Source of the DNA: an uncultured Flavobacteriales bacterium
GTDB lineage: Bacteria > Bacteroidota > Bacteroidia > Flavobacteriales_G > Salibacteraceae
DNA length: 37,507 bases
NCBI GenBank assembly: GCA_913057205.1
Contig: CAJXNO010000025.1
Coordinates: forward strand, 1-37,507
Direction: 5' to 3'
The notes beneath the pieces are model-generated. The model worked only from the letters and a program-made list of their open reading frames with translations, did no database searches and had not been told where the DNA came from. Each line of letters starts with the position of its first letter. The first letter of the stretch is position 1. Position numbers and translations under genes: made by a program. This document shows positions 15,739 through 23,074 of the stretch, piece after piece.

Positions 15739-16302
15739 TTAATTCAACCATGTTTGTTCCAGGCAAGACCTCAGCTGAAGCTTCGCCCGGTGGATCAATA
15801 TCCAGTAGTTGGAAGAACTCACCGACAATTCCTTACAGATCTCTTCTGTTTCCAGGTCTTCCAGGTACTTCATCGCGAATGCATCGCGCTGTTTTGCTTT
15901 TAAGCGCTTTAGGCATCCGTCCAACACTTGCATGAACTCCTTGGAGGCAATTGCCCGGTCTGTACTCCAGTCTTGTGGACGCTTGTCTGGCAACCAGAAA
16001 CCCTTTTCATCAAAGAAGTCGTCATCCGCATCATCTGCATCCTGACCTTGTAAATCAGACTGGATCACCTCTTTCTTTTTCTTGTAGTAATCGAGGATCC
16101 TACTTCTCAAGATCAAAAAGAGCCAACTTTTCTCCGATGCTTCTCCACGAAAGGTGTCTACCGTATTCAAAGCAGATACAAAGGTGTCTTGCACCAAGTC
16201 GCGCGCAATGTCGCGCTCCGGAATGCGTAGAAGGGCATAGTTCAGCAATACATCGCCGTAGCGATCGATCCAATGTTCAGGTTCAAGTTGGTGCTTGCTC
16301 AT
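15739..16302 (-). CDS. ECF-family RNA polymerase sigma factor
   Basis: The 187-residue protein has sigma-70 region 2 (LNYALLRIPERDIARDLVQDTFVSAL, SEKSWLFLILRSRILDYYKKKKE) and region 4 (LKRLKAKQRDAFAMKYLEDLETEEICKELSVSSSNYWILIHRAKLQLRSCLE) joined by an acidic linker (DADDADDDFFDEKG). I start at the ATG of MSKHQLEPE; an in-frame TTG seven codons upstream is less likely. It heads an operon with its anti-sigma and the hvfA-hvfB-hvfC genes, so it probably controls itself, the precursor peptide and the divergent metal operon. The window shows no second ECF promoter copy that I could recognise. Confidence 0.9.
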   Translation of the reverse strand: MSKHQLEPEHWIDRYGDVLLNYALLRIPERDIARDLVQDTFVSALNTVDTFRGEASEKSWLFLILRSRILDYYKKKKEVIQSDLQGQDADDADDDFFDEKGFWLPDKRPQDWSTDRAIASKEFMQVLDGCLKRLKAKQRDAFAMKYLEDLETEEICKELSVSSSNYWILIHRAKLQLRSCLEQTWLN

Positions 16303-16369
16303 TGGACTGAAAGGTAGGAACAAATACTGAATTCCGGTGTTTGGATTGCACAGACGAAAATCTCTTCCT

Positions 16370-16377
16370 TACTTTTG
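16370..16377 (+). promoter_or_regulatory. Promoter -7 element (TACTTTTG) of the metal receptor operon
   Basis: TACTTTTG matches TAnnTTTG exactly. TTG at 16346-16348 lies 21 bases upstream, giving standard spacing. Four bases separate the element from the GTG at 16382, again predicting a leaderless mRNA. It lies in the 79-bp gap shared with the divergent ECF sigma gene. Confidence 0.55.
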
Positions 16378-16381
16378 CATT

Positions 16382-16678
16382 GTGAAACAGTTGTTGTCTT
16401 ACATCTTACTTTTTTGCTTCACCTGGGTGTTGATGCCAAGGGATTGGACACACGACTGTGACCACACGGATATTCACGCCCACGATCATGAACAGACCGA
16501 GCTCTCTGAGGATTGCGAGATCTGTGATTTTGAGTTTGCCCCTTACGTTTCTGCGGATAATCCTGAGATGACAACTGCGCCTCAGCAAGGCTGTGCTTGG
16601 TCATCCGGTAACGTGGTAGTGCTTGCAAAACAAGTGCTCTTTGGAAAGGAAGGCCGTGCGCCGCCGTTGATTGCTTGA
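16382..16678 (+). CDS. Small exported His/Cys-rich protein (putative metal binder)
   Basis: This 98-residue protein opens with a signal peptide (about 1-18) and continues with a metal-ligand-rich patch: His24, Cys26, His28, His32, His34, His36, then Cys45 and Cys48 in DCEICDF. The rest is low in features. I chose the GTG start because the promoter -7 element lies between it and the upstream in-frame ATG at 16337. Small proteins of this layout (HxH patch, then CxxCxF) are common in front of metal-type TonB receptors in Bacteroidota. It is first in the plus-strand operon, 32 bp before the receptor. Binding of Zn or Cu is inferred. Confidence 0.65.
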   Translation: MKQLLSYILLFCFTWVLMPRDWTHDCDHTDIHAHDHEQTELSEDCEICDFEFAPYVSADNPEMTTAPQQGCAWSSGNVVVLAKQVLFGKEGRAPPLIA

Positions 16679-16710
16679 CACGTTTCGTCAACCAGCAATC
16701 ACAATAATCC

Positions 16711-19041
16711 ATGAAATACATCCTTTTTGGGGTGCTGCTTCTTGCAGCGCGCTACACATATGCACAAGAGTCGTGCACACTGACCCTCACAGGTAAGGTA
16801 ATCGATGAACACGATGCCTCAAGCTTGGGCTATGCCGATATCTGGGCAAAGCAAGCAGGCGTCTCAACGATTTCCGATGCTTCCGGTGCGTTCGAGATCA
16901 GTGGTCTTTGCCCTGGTCCGCTAGCGCTCAGAGTTGCTCACGTGGGTTGCGATACCCTGGATGTTGCCTTCATGATCCGTAGGGATACATCGATCCAACT
17001 GTTCATGGAGCACCACACGGAACTGCTAGAGATCGTACAGATTGAGGCAGCCAAGCCACACGAAGACATCATGGCGCGCCAAACGCTGTCAAAACAGAAG
17101 GTAGAACGCATGCAGGCCATGAGCTACGCAGAACTGCTCGATGATGAGCTGGGGGTGCAGATGAACCAAACGGGTGGTAACATCGCCAAGCCCATGCTGC
17201 ATGGCTTGAGTGGAAACAGAGTCGCCTTGCGCGATAATGGGGTGATCTTAGAAGGACAGCAATGGGGCTCAGAACATGCGCCAGAGATCGATCCCTTCGC
17301 AATGGAGGAGGTGGAGGTTGTATATGGCGCAAGCAGTTTACGCTATGGGCCAGAAGCCTTGGCCGGAGCTATCGTTTCCAAACGCAAGACAGAAACCATT
17401 CGGGCACTGAACGGCTGGGTACATATGAATGGTGCAAGCAATGGAAGATCAGGAAACGGATCGGTGATGTTGCGCGGTGCACCCATCAAATCGCTGCCGC
17501 TCTTTGCATTCGTACAAGGTACCGTGGGCCGATCAGGTGATCTCTCAGCGCCGAAGTATGTACTTGACAATACGGGTACATCCAACCTACATGGTCAAGT
17601 AGGACTGACCTATGTAAGTGAGCGTTTTGGAGCGCATACAGAATACCGCCGTTTCAATACCCAACTCGGCATTCTATCGTTTGCTCATGTGGGTAATTTG
17701 ACCGATCTCCGAAATGCGATTGAGTTAGAACGACCAGCTACCGCAACGAATGATTTCAGCTACAGCATCGAGGCGCCGTACCAAAACGTAGAGCACGAGG
17801 TGAGCGCTGCAGAACTGTGGTGGCGCCCACAGCTGGAGACTAAGCTGGAACTGAGCTTCAACCGTCAATACAACCTGCGTCAGGAGTTTGATAACTCCAT
17901 TTTCGCGTTGAACGGCGCCGATCTGCAGTATGAATTGACTACCCACAGCGGAGAGCTACGTCTAGATCATCGCTTTAACACGGTGTTCAAAACGGAGTTT
18001 GGGTTGATCGGGCAGCGACAAGCCAATACCTACACCGGCCGATTCTTTATTCCAAATTTCTTGGCCTATGAAGGAGGCGCCTATCTCATTCAGCATTTGA
18101 CCTTGCAGGAGCAGGAGGTTGAAGTGGGCGTTCGGTACGATGTGCGCCAGCAACAAGCCTTCATGTATAGGATGGATACCCTCTACCGCCCAGAACGCAA
18201 TTTCGCTGGATTGTCATGGAATGTGGGCTACGGTATCGACAAAGGCGTATGGTCCTTATCAACAAACGTGGCGCAAGGCTGGCGTCCACCAGCGATCAAC
18301 GAACTATACAGCAACGGATTGCACCATGGAGCTGCAGCCGTAGAGGTAGGCGATGAGCTACTTGATGAAGAACGCAGCTTCAGTTGGATGAATCAATTTG
18401 AAGTGCGAGACCTCTACTACGGGGGATTGCGTTGGAGCTTTATGGTCCGTGGACATGCGAGTTACTATGATCAATTCATCTACCTCGTACCAACAGGAAC
18501 ACCTGCGCTCACCATTCGCGGCGCATACCCAACGTTTGAATACCGTGGGGTAGATGCGGTGCTGGCGGGTGTAGACGCGTCTTTAGCTGCACGCTTTGGA
18601 GGAAGGTGGTCAGGTGCGCTGGGGGTGGAGATGGTTCGTGCACAGGAATGGAGCATCAAGCGTCCGTTGATCTTCATGCCTGCAGATCGGGCTGATCTGG
18701 AAGTTCGGTATGCCTTAGACCTTTTCAATGAAGGCCGATACATCGCTGTTACTGCAACCGGCGTAAATGAACAATTTCGAGTACCTGGAATCGACTATGC
18801 TCCGCCGCCGCCGACCTATTTCTTACTGGCAAGCGAGTTGGGTTGGGCCTTTCGTTTGAATTCGGATTTCCGTGTGATCACAGCGCTACGGGTATCGAAT
18901 ATCCTGAATACTTCCTATCGATCGTACACCAACAGGCTCCGCTATTTCGCTGATGAGATGGGTAGAAACTTCTCCTTGGTGATTCGGGTGCCCTTTGACT
19001 TTAGTCCGAAACAAGAACACATTCAAATCATCGAACAATGA
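16711..19041 (+). CDS. TonB-dependent outer-membrane receptor, ZnuD-like metal/metallophore type
   Basis: The 776-residue receptor has a signal peptide (1-18, ending TYAQ), a carboxypeptidase-regulatory-like domain (about 24-112), a plug domain (about 120-225: GGNIAKPMLHGLSGNRVALRDNGV, VEVVYGASSLRYGPEALAGAIV) and a 22-strand barrel. SFAHVGNLTDLRNAI, IEAPYQNVEHE and ELYSNGLHHGAAAVEVGD are the motifs of the ZnuD-like Bacteroidota subfamily, whose His and acidic loops bind metal. It should take up metal or a metallophore across the outer membrane with TonB energy. Next door are an HvfA metallophore operon and two metal-binding lipoproteins. Zn versus Cu is open. Confidence 0.9.
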   Translation: MKYILFGVLLLAARYTYAQESCTLTLTGKVIDEHDASSLGYADIWAKQAGVSTISDASGAFEISGLCPGPLALRVAHVGCDTLDVAFMIRRDTSIQLFMEHHTELLEIVQIEAAKPHEDIMARQTLSKQKVERMQAMSYAELLDDELGVQMNQTGGNIAKPMLHGLSGNRVALRDNGVILEGQQWGSEHAPEIDPFAMEEVEVVYGASSLRYGPEALAGAIVSKRKTETIRALNGWVHMNGASNGRSGNGSVMLRGAPIKSLPLFAFVQGTVGRSGDLSAPKYVLDNTGTSNLHGQVGLTYVSERFGAHTEYRRFNTQLGILSFAHVGNLTDLRNAIELERPATATNDFSYSIEAPYQNVEHEVSAAELWWRPQLETKLELSFNRQYNLRQEFDNSIFALNGADLQYELTTHSGELRLDHRFNTVFKTEFGLIGQRQANTYTGRFFIPNFLAYEGGAYLIQHLTLQEQEVEVGVRYDVRQQQAFMYRMDTLYRPERNFAGLSWNVGYGIDKGVWSLSTNVAQGWRPPAINELYSNGLHHGAAAVEVGDELLDEERSFSWMNQFEVRDLYYGGLRWSFMVRGHASYYDQFIYLVPTGTPALTIRGAYPTFEYRGVDAVLAGVDASLAARFGGRWSGALGVEMVRAQEWSIKRPLIFMPADRADLEVRYALDLFNEGRYIAVTATGVNEQFRVPGIDYAPPPPTYFLLASELGWAFRLNSDFRVITALRVSNILNTSYRSYTNRLRYFADEMGRNFSLVIRVPFDFSPKQEHIQIIEQ

Positions 19042-19069
19042 ATCAACAATTAAATCAAATCAAATCAAC

Positions 19070-19639
19070 ATGAAAACAACGTCTAAATTACTCTTGATGG
19101 CCTCGCTGATTGGCTTAACCGTTAGTGCATGTCGCACAGACGATGACCTCCCTGACGTTCCCCAGCCAGTGGTGAACGAGCCAGAGCAGATCACCACGGT
19201 GGAATTACACATTGAAAAAGCTTCAGACAGTTCGCACGTACACGCAACATGGAGCGATCCAGATGGTCCGGGCGGTAATGAGCCCACCATCGACGACATC
19301 ACCTTGGATACCGGTTCAGTTTATACGGTTGAAGTGCACTTCTACGATGAGTCAGGCGATAGTCCGGTGGAGGTGACGAGTGAGATTCGAGAGGAAGGGG
19401 ATGAGCATTTCGTATGCTTTGAATTAGCGCCAACCGAGCTCTCTGACGGAATTGCCATCACAGCTACAGATTCAGATGGGACCTATCCGATCGGACTGGA
19501 TTCTGAGTGGGTTACAACTGGAGCAGCCACAGGAACCCTCACGCTAAAGTTGAAGCATCAGGTAGGCGGCGAAAAAGACGGCACCTGTGAGCCAGGAGGC
19601 ACGGATGTAGAAGTAGTTTTTAACGTTACCATTCAATAA
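19070..19639 (+). CDS. Lipoprotein accompanying the metal TonB receptor
   Basis: The 189-residue lipoprotein has a signal peptide with lipobox TVSAC (Cys21) and an Asp-rich linker (RTDDDLPDVPQP). The body is built like the lipoprotein family that regularly sits beside ZnuD-like receptors in Bacteroidota: EQITTVELHI, then WSDPDGPGGNEPTID, TYxVEVHFYDES, an EVTSEIREEGDEHFVCFEL core with the DEH triad, and a C-terminal KHQVGGEKDGTCEPGGTDVEVVFNV. I place the start at the ATG 28 bases after the receptor stop. It probably acts on the outer membrane as a metal chaperone for the receptor. That role is inferred. Confidence 0.8.
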   Translation: MKTTSKLLLMASLIGLTVSACRTDDDLPDVPQPVVNEPEQITTVELHIEKASDSSHVHATWSDPDGPGGNEPTIDDITLDTGSVYTVEVHFYDESGDSPVEVTSEIREEGDEHFVCFELAPTELSDGIAITATDSDGTYPIGLDSEWVTTGAATGTLTLKLKHQVGGEKDGTCEPGGTDVEVVFNVTIQ

Positions 19640-19669
19640 ACCATCTATAAATCGAAAAACAACTCAATC

Positions 19670-20230
19670 ATGAAAAATAGAATGCAAGTAAAGTCCCTAA
19701 TGGGCGTAACATTGACGGCAGTAGTATTGATTACTGCTTCGTCTTGTAGCAAGACCAATCGCTATGCGAATCGTTTGGAAGGCGAAGTATGGAAAGTATC
19801 GTCCATTACCGTAGGTGGTGAAGATTTGGGAACCGAGTACCTTCCAGAATGGCACATGGAAGATTGCGATCATCACGAAGAGCTCTGTTATGGTCATTGG
19901 GAGGTAGGAACGGAGCACGCCGACTTCATCTGGCAATTCGATGAGGTAGGGCAGGTGTTTACCATCTCCAATCAGTCAGACGATGATCACTCGCATGATG
20001 ATCATGACCACAGCGGCGGCGACCATGATCATAGCGGTGACGATCACGATCACAGTGGTGATGATCATGACCACGACGTGCTTTCAAACGACGCAGTGGA
20101 TCAATGTGAGGAGTTCAGCGGAACCTACGAGGTAGTTGAGTCTAAGCGATTGAGAATGGAGTTCGTGAGCAGCTCAACCTTTGGCCATCCTGGTGAGGAA
20201 GTGCGCATGGTCATCGAGAAGATCGACTGA
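19670..20230 (+). CDS. Lipoprotein with His/Asp repeat tract (putative metal buffer)
   Basis: The 186-residue protein has a lipoprotein signal peptide with lipobox TASSC (Cys26), a lipocalin-like first half (LEGEVWKVSSITVGGEDLG, ADFIWQFDEVGQVFTIS) and a matching last part (CEEFSGTYEVVESKRLRMEF). Inserted between them (104-136) is a DDHDHSGD repeat with four near-copies and about 14 His. The first half also holds a DCDHHEELCYGH cluster. The tract should bind Zn, Cu or Ni cooperatively in the periplasm. The repeat DNA is degenerate rather than identical, so it has been kept by selection for the protein sequence. It is last in the operon. Confidence 0.8.
   Translation: MKNRMQVKSLMGVTLTAVVLITASSCSKTNRYANRLEGEVWKVSSITVGGEDLGTEYLPEWHMEDCDHHEELCYGHWEVGTEHADFIWQFDEVGQVFTISNQSDDDHSHDDHDHSGGDHDHSGDDHDHSGDDHDHDVLSNDAVDQCEEFSGTYEVVESKRLRMEFVSSSTFGHPGEEVRMVIEKID
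20032..20089 (+). repeat. Degenerate repeat encoding DHDHSGD tandem units
   Basis: Codons for DHDHSGD-type units repeat about every 21 bases inside the preceding lipoprotein gene, with third-base changes (for example GATCATGACCAC versus GATCACGATCAC). Confidence 0.6.
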
Positions 20231-20255
20231 TTCAGTTCAATTGATTGGCAAAAAG

Positions 20256-20283
20256 AAAAGCGGGCTGTGAGGCCCGCTTTTTT
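20256..20283. terminator. Bidirectional intrinsic terminator
   Basis: AAAAGCGGGC and GCCCGCTTTT form a 10-bp stem around a six-base loop, followed by a run of six T. It ends the metal operon on the plus strand and, with its A-run on the other side, the convergent Spy-like gene. Confidence 0.9.
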
Positions 20284-20286
20284 CGT

Positions 20287-20667
20287 TTATCGTTGTCCGT
20301 GTGCCGGACGTCTGGGTGTCATGGGATGCGCCGCTGGAACAGGTTTCTTCATCCGCTCGGCACGCAAGCGTCGAGCGATTTCCTGTTGCTCCGGAGTCAA
20401 TACGGCTTGTACCTGCTTTTTGGTTTCCAAGCGCAGCTTAACCAGTGCGTGTCGTGCATCTGCGCCGGGTTTGATAGCTGTTTTCTCTTTCATGTAAGCT
20501 TGCCGGATGCCTTTCAAGGTCTGTGCTTGTTCCGGCGAGAGGTTGAGCTGCGCGTAACGCGCTTTGATCTCTGCACGTATGGGTTTGTGATGGGGCTGTC
20601 TATTGGAAGCTACGACTATACTGCCGAGTCCAAGGACTATGATCCCTATTAGAATGATTGCTTTCAT
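20287..20667 (-). CDS. Spy/CpxP-like periplasmic protein (LTxxQ)
   Basis: The 126-residue protein has an N-terminal hydrophobic helix (signal peptide or anchor, 1 to about 21) and a helical body with two LTxxQ-like motifs: LSPEQAQTLKGIRQAYMKEKTAI and LTPEQQEIARRLRAERMKK. It ends in a basic Pro/His tail (PAAHPMTPRRPAHGQR). Spy/CpxP proteins bind unfolded proteins or metals in the periplasm under envelope or copper stress. It is convergent with the metal operon over a shared terminator, so its proximity may be functional, but it is separately transcribed. Confidence 0.75.
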   Translation of the reverse strand: MKAIILIGIIVLGLGSIVVASNRQPHHKPIRAEIKARYAQLNLSPEQAQTLKGIRQAYMKEKTAIKPGADARHALVKLRLETKKQVQAVLTPEQQEIARRLRAERMKKPVPAAHPMTPRRPAHGQR

Positions 20668-20756
20668 TTTGTTTGATTTTAATGGTTACAACGTGTAAAA
20701 AAGCAAGAGCAGTGCCAAAGTGATCACTGTTAAGCTTTATTGGGAATCGAATACCA

Positions 20757-21461
20757 TTAGAGATGAAGGTAAAAAGGAGCGAGCAAGGCCTTGGAAGCTT
20801 CGGTATAACTGAGATCATCCCCATATAGTATCAACGTGTCATCCTGTAAGCTCGATGCCGTCTTCTTCCATTCCGCTAAGAACCGATTCGCAGCTTTCTT
20901 CGCGTTGGGCTTAATCCTTAAGAGTTTATGGAGCGACCAGCCGAGCGTTTGCGCCTTGACCAGTGTTTCATCCAAACGCTCCATCGGGTAAACCATGCTA
21001 AAGCTGCCATCATCAGAACTCAAGCGGTAGGCATGCGAAAGCATTTCGTGCAGCGGTAGTTCGTCGTCATGCCTACTGCGATGCATGCGTTCATCACTGT
21101 GCACGGTAGAACCATGAAAGAAGGGAGGGTTGCAAACGATGTGGTCGAACAAGGGGTTGGCTTCGAAATCCTGTACAGATGCATGCAATGCAGTTAAGCG
21201 ATCCTTCCAAGGCGATGCTGTAAAGTTCTCGTGTGCTTGAACTGCATTCTGATCATCACGGTCGATGCCTGTTATGAGTGCGCTGGACCTCTGTGCCAGC
21301 ATCAGTGCGATCACTCCGCTGCCTGTACCTACATCTAGGATGCGCTTGTTGCGTTCCACATCAGCCCAAGCCCCGAGGAGGCATGCATCCGTCCCTACCT
21401 TGAACGCGGCCTTGCGCTGTTCAACACGAAAGCGCTTGAATTCAAACCAATCGTTCGGCAT
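20757..21461 (-). CDS. trmN6: tRNA1(Val) (adenine(37)-N6)-methyltransferase
   Basis: This 234-residue SAM enzyme has FKQ-like FEFKRFRVEQRKAAFKVGTDACLLGAW, the motif I ILDVGTGSGVIALMLAQR, the aspartate of GIDRDDQNAV, and the catalytic NPPFF that identifies adenine-N6 methylation. The family modifies A37 of tRNA1Val. The start lies 20 bp inside the purine nucleoside phosphorylase gene, so both are translated from one mRNA. No regulatory signal of its own is visible. Confidence 0.9.
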   Translation of the reverse strand: MPNDWFEFKRFRVEQRKAAFKVGTDACLLGAWADVERNKRILDVGTGSGVIALMLAQRSSALITGIDRDDQNAVQAHENFTASPWKDRLTALHASVQDFEANPLFDHIVCNPPFFHGSTVHSDERMHRSRHDDELPLHEMLSHAYRLSSDDGSFSMVYPMERLDETLVKAQTLGWSLHKLLRIKPNAKKAANRFLAEWKKTASSLQDDTLILYGDDLSYTEASKALLAPFYLHL

Positions 21462-22284
21462 CGATCCTTTGGATGGTGTTCTTAATCAATCGGATCAGTT
21501 TCTTTTCTGCCTTAGCGGCAACGGAGAGGAGTTCCGGGATATTGATCGCTTGTAGGTTGTCAGGATCGCATTCATCTGTGAGTACCACTACACAAGCCAC
21601 GGGCAGTCTAGCATGGTTTGCAACGATTACCTCTGGCGTGGTGCTCATCCCTACAGCGTCTGCACCGATGTTACGGAGGTAGCGGTACTCTGCTGCCGTT
21701 TCCAACATAGGGCCTTGTGCGGACACGTAAACGCCTTCGTTCAGATCCACAGCTTCTTCCTCAGCCGCCGCACGTAAAGCTCGATTCAATCCGGCGTTAT
21801 AGGCTTCACTCATATCAGGAAAGCGCGGACCCAAGCGCTCATCGTTGTTTCCGATCAGTGGATTGCCGGGCAAGAGGTGGATGTGATCGGTCACCAGCAT
21901 CAGGTCGCCTTTGTTCCAATCGATCCGCATCGTTCCAGCCGCACCAGAAAGCAGTACATAAGGAGCCCCCATCGCTTTAAAGACACGTATACCATATGCG
22001 ATTGACGCAAAGTCATGACCCTCGTAATAATGGAAGCGGCCTTGCATTACCAAGACACGCTTACCTTCCAGTATTCCGAACAGCAGCTTTCCTGAATGAA
22101 ACTCTACCGTGGCTTCCGGAAAATGCGGAATGTCATCGTAGGCGATGCTTTGGAGGATTTCCATCTGCGCTGTTAGGCCACCCAATCCGGTCCCGAGTAC
22201 GATGGCACCATCCAATCCATCTATGCCTCGTGCGCGCAAGAACGCGGCACTTTCTTCGATCTGATCAAACAAGGAACTAGTCAT
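21442..22284 (-). CDS. Purine-nucleoside phosphorylase
   Basis: The 280-residue protein has the trimeric PNP pattern: AIVLGTGLGGL for phosphate, ATVEFHSGKLLFG, MQGRFHYYEGH with the phosphate-site His, SGAAGTMRIDWNKGDLMLVTDHIHLL, VYVSAQGPMLETAAEYRYLRNIGADAVGMSTTPE with the base-site Glu and the Met-Ser-Thr, and VLTDECDPDNLQ ending with the Asn-like purine contact. It splits purine nucleosides with phosphate for salvage. I place the start at the ATG of MTSSLFDQ; an upstream extension is possible but would overlap the SDR gene more. The genes on both sides overlap by 8 to 20 bp. Confidence 0.92.
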   Translation of the reverse strand: MTSSLFDQIEESAAFLRARGIDGLDGAIVLGTGLGGLTAQMEILQSIAYDDIPHFPEATVEFHSGKLLFGILEGKRVLVMQGRFHYYEGHDFASIAYGIRVFKAMGAPYVLLSGAAGTMRIDWNKGDLMLVTDHIHLLPGNPLIGNNDERLGPRFPDMSEAYNAGLNRALRAAAEEEAVDLNEGVYVSAQGPMLETAAEYRYLRNIGADAVGMSTTPEVIVANHARLPVACVVVLTDECDPDNLQAINIPELLSVAAKAEKKLIRLIKNTIQRIDAERLV

Positions 22285-23041
22285 GCTTGCGATGGATGTA
22301 GAAACTATTGGCTTGAGATACACTGGTCAACACCATGTCATTGATGCACAGGTGAGGAGGGAGGGTGGTTACGTAGTAGGTCACCTCCGCGATGTCTTCT
22401 ACTGTCATCGGTTGATACCCTTTGTACACATCCTTTGCACGTTGTTTATCGCCATGGAAGCGAACTTCGCTGAACTCGGTCTCTGCTGCACCCGGAGCGA
22501 TCTGGGTGACCTTCACACCCGTACCAAGCAGGTCGATGCGCATGCCTTTGGTGATGGCGTCTACCGCGTGCTTGCTGGCGCAATAGACGTTGCCGTTCTC
22601 GTATACTTCTTTTCCTGCGGTGGATCCAATGTTGATGACATGCCCACTTCCGCGCTTCACCATTCCTGGAAGGATGGCCTTGGATACGTAGAGCAATCCT
22701 TTCACGTTCGTGTCGATCATCTTGTCCCAATCATCCAAGTCACCATCCTGCACATGACTGAGTCCGCTGGCAAGGCCGGCATTGTTCACGAGAACATCCA
22801 CCTGCTGCCATTCGGTTGGCAGGTGATTCAATACATCAAGCGTCTTCTGTCGGTCCCGAACGTCGAAATTCAGCGTTAGACAAGCGGTTTCGAAACGTGT
22901 TGTGATTTCCTTCTTAAGGTCATTCAATCGATCGGATCTTCTTCCGGTGACGATAACCCGGTATCCCTCCGAGGCAAATCGAAGTGCGATGGCTTTTCCA
23001 AATCCGGCCGTAGCACCGGTAATCAATGCAGTTTTCTCCAT
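22277..23041 (-). CDS. Short-chain dehydrogenase/reductase (YdfG-like)
   Basis: This 254-residue SDR has TGATAGFGKAIA for NAD(P), the VNNAGLASG strand, and a catalytic Ser-Tyr-Lys in INIGSTAGKEVYENGNVYCASKHA. VTGRRSDRLN after strand 2 has Arg residues, favouring NADPH. It resembles the serine/3-hydroxy acid dehydrogenase branch typified by YdfG, including the late EVTYYVTTLPPHLCINDMVL segment. The substrate is likely a small hydroxy acid or beta-hydroxy amino acid. It overlaps the phosphorylase gene downstream by 8 bp. Confidence 0.9.
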   Translation of the reverse strand: MEKTALITGATAGFGKAIALRFASEGYRVIVTGRRSDRLNDLKKEITTRFETACLTLNFDVRDRQKTLDVLNHLPTEWQQVDVLVNNAGLASGLSHVQDGDLDDWDKMIDTNVKGLLYVSKAILPGMVKRGSGHVINIGSTAGKEVYENGNVYCASKHAVDAITKGMRIDLLGTGVKVTQIAPGAAETEFSEVRFHGDKQRAKDVYKGYQPMTVEDIAEVTYYVTTLPPHLCINDMVLTSVSQANSFYIHRKHD

Positions 23042-23074
23042 GCCTCAAAACTAGCATTTGAGGCGGCTCTTATC

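Noticed and set aside
19995-20085. CRISPR-like direct repeats in the His/Asp tract
   Set aside because: The repeat is in frame, about 21 bases in period, has no spacers, and encodes DHDHSGD units.
20256-20283. The stem-loop as a CIRCE- or Fur-type operator
   Set aside because: The GC-rich stem with a T-run is a plain intrinsic terminator placed between convergent genes.
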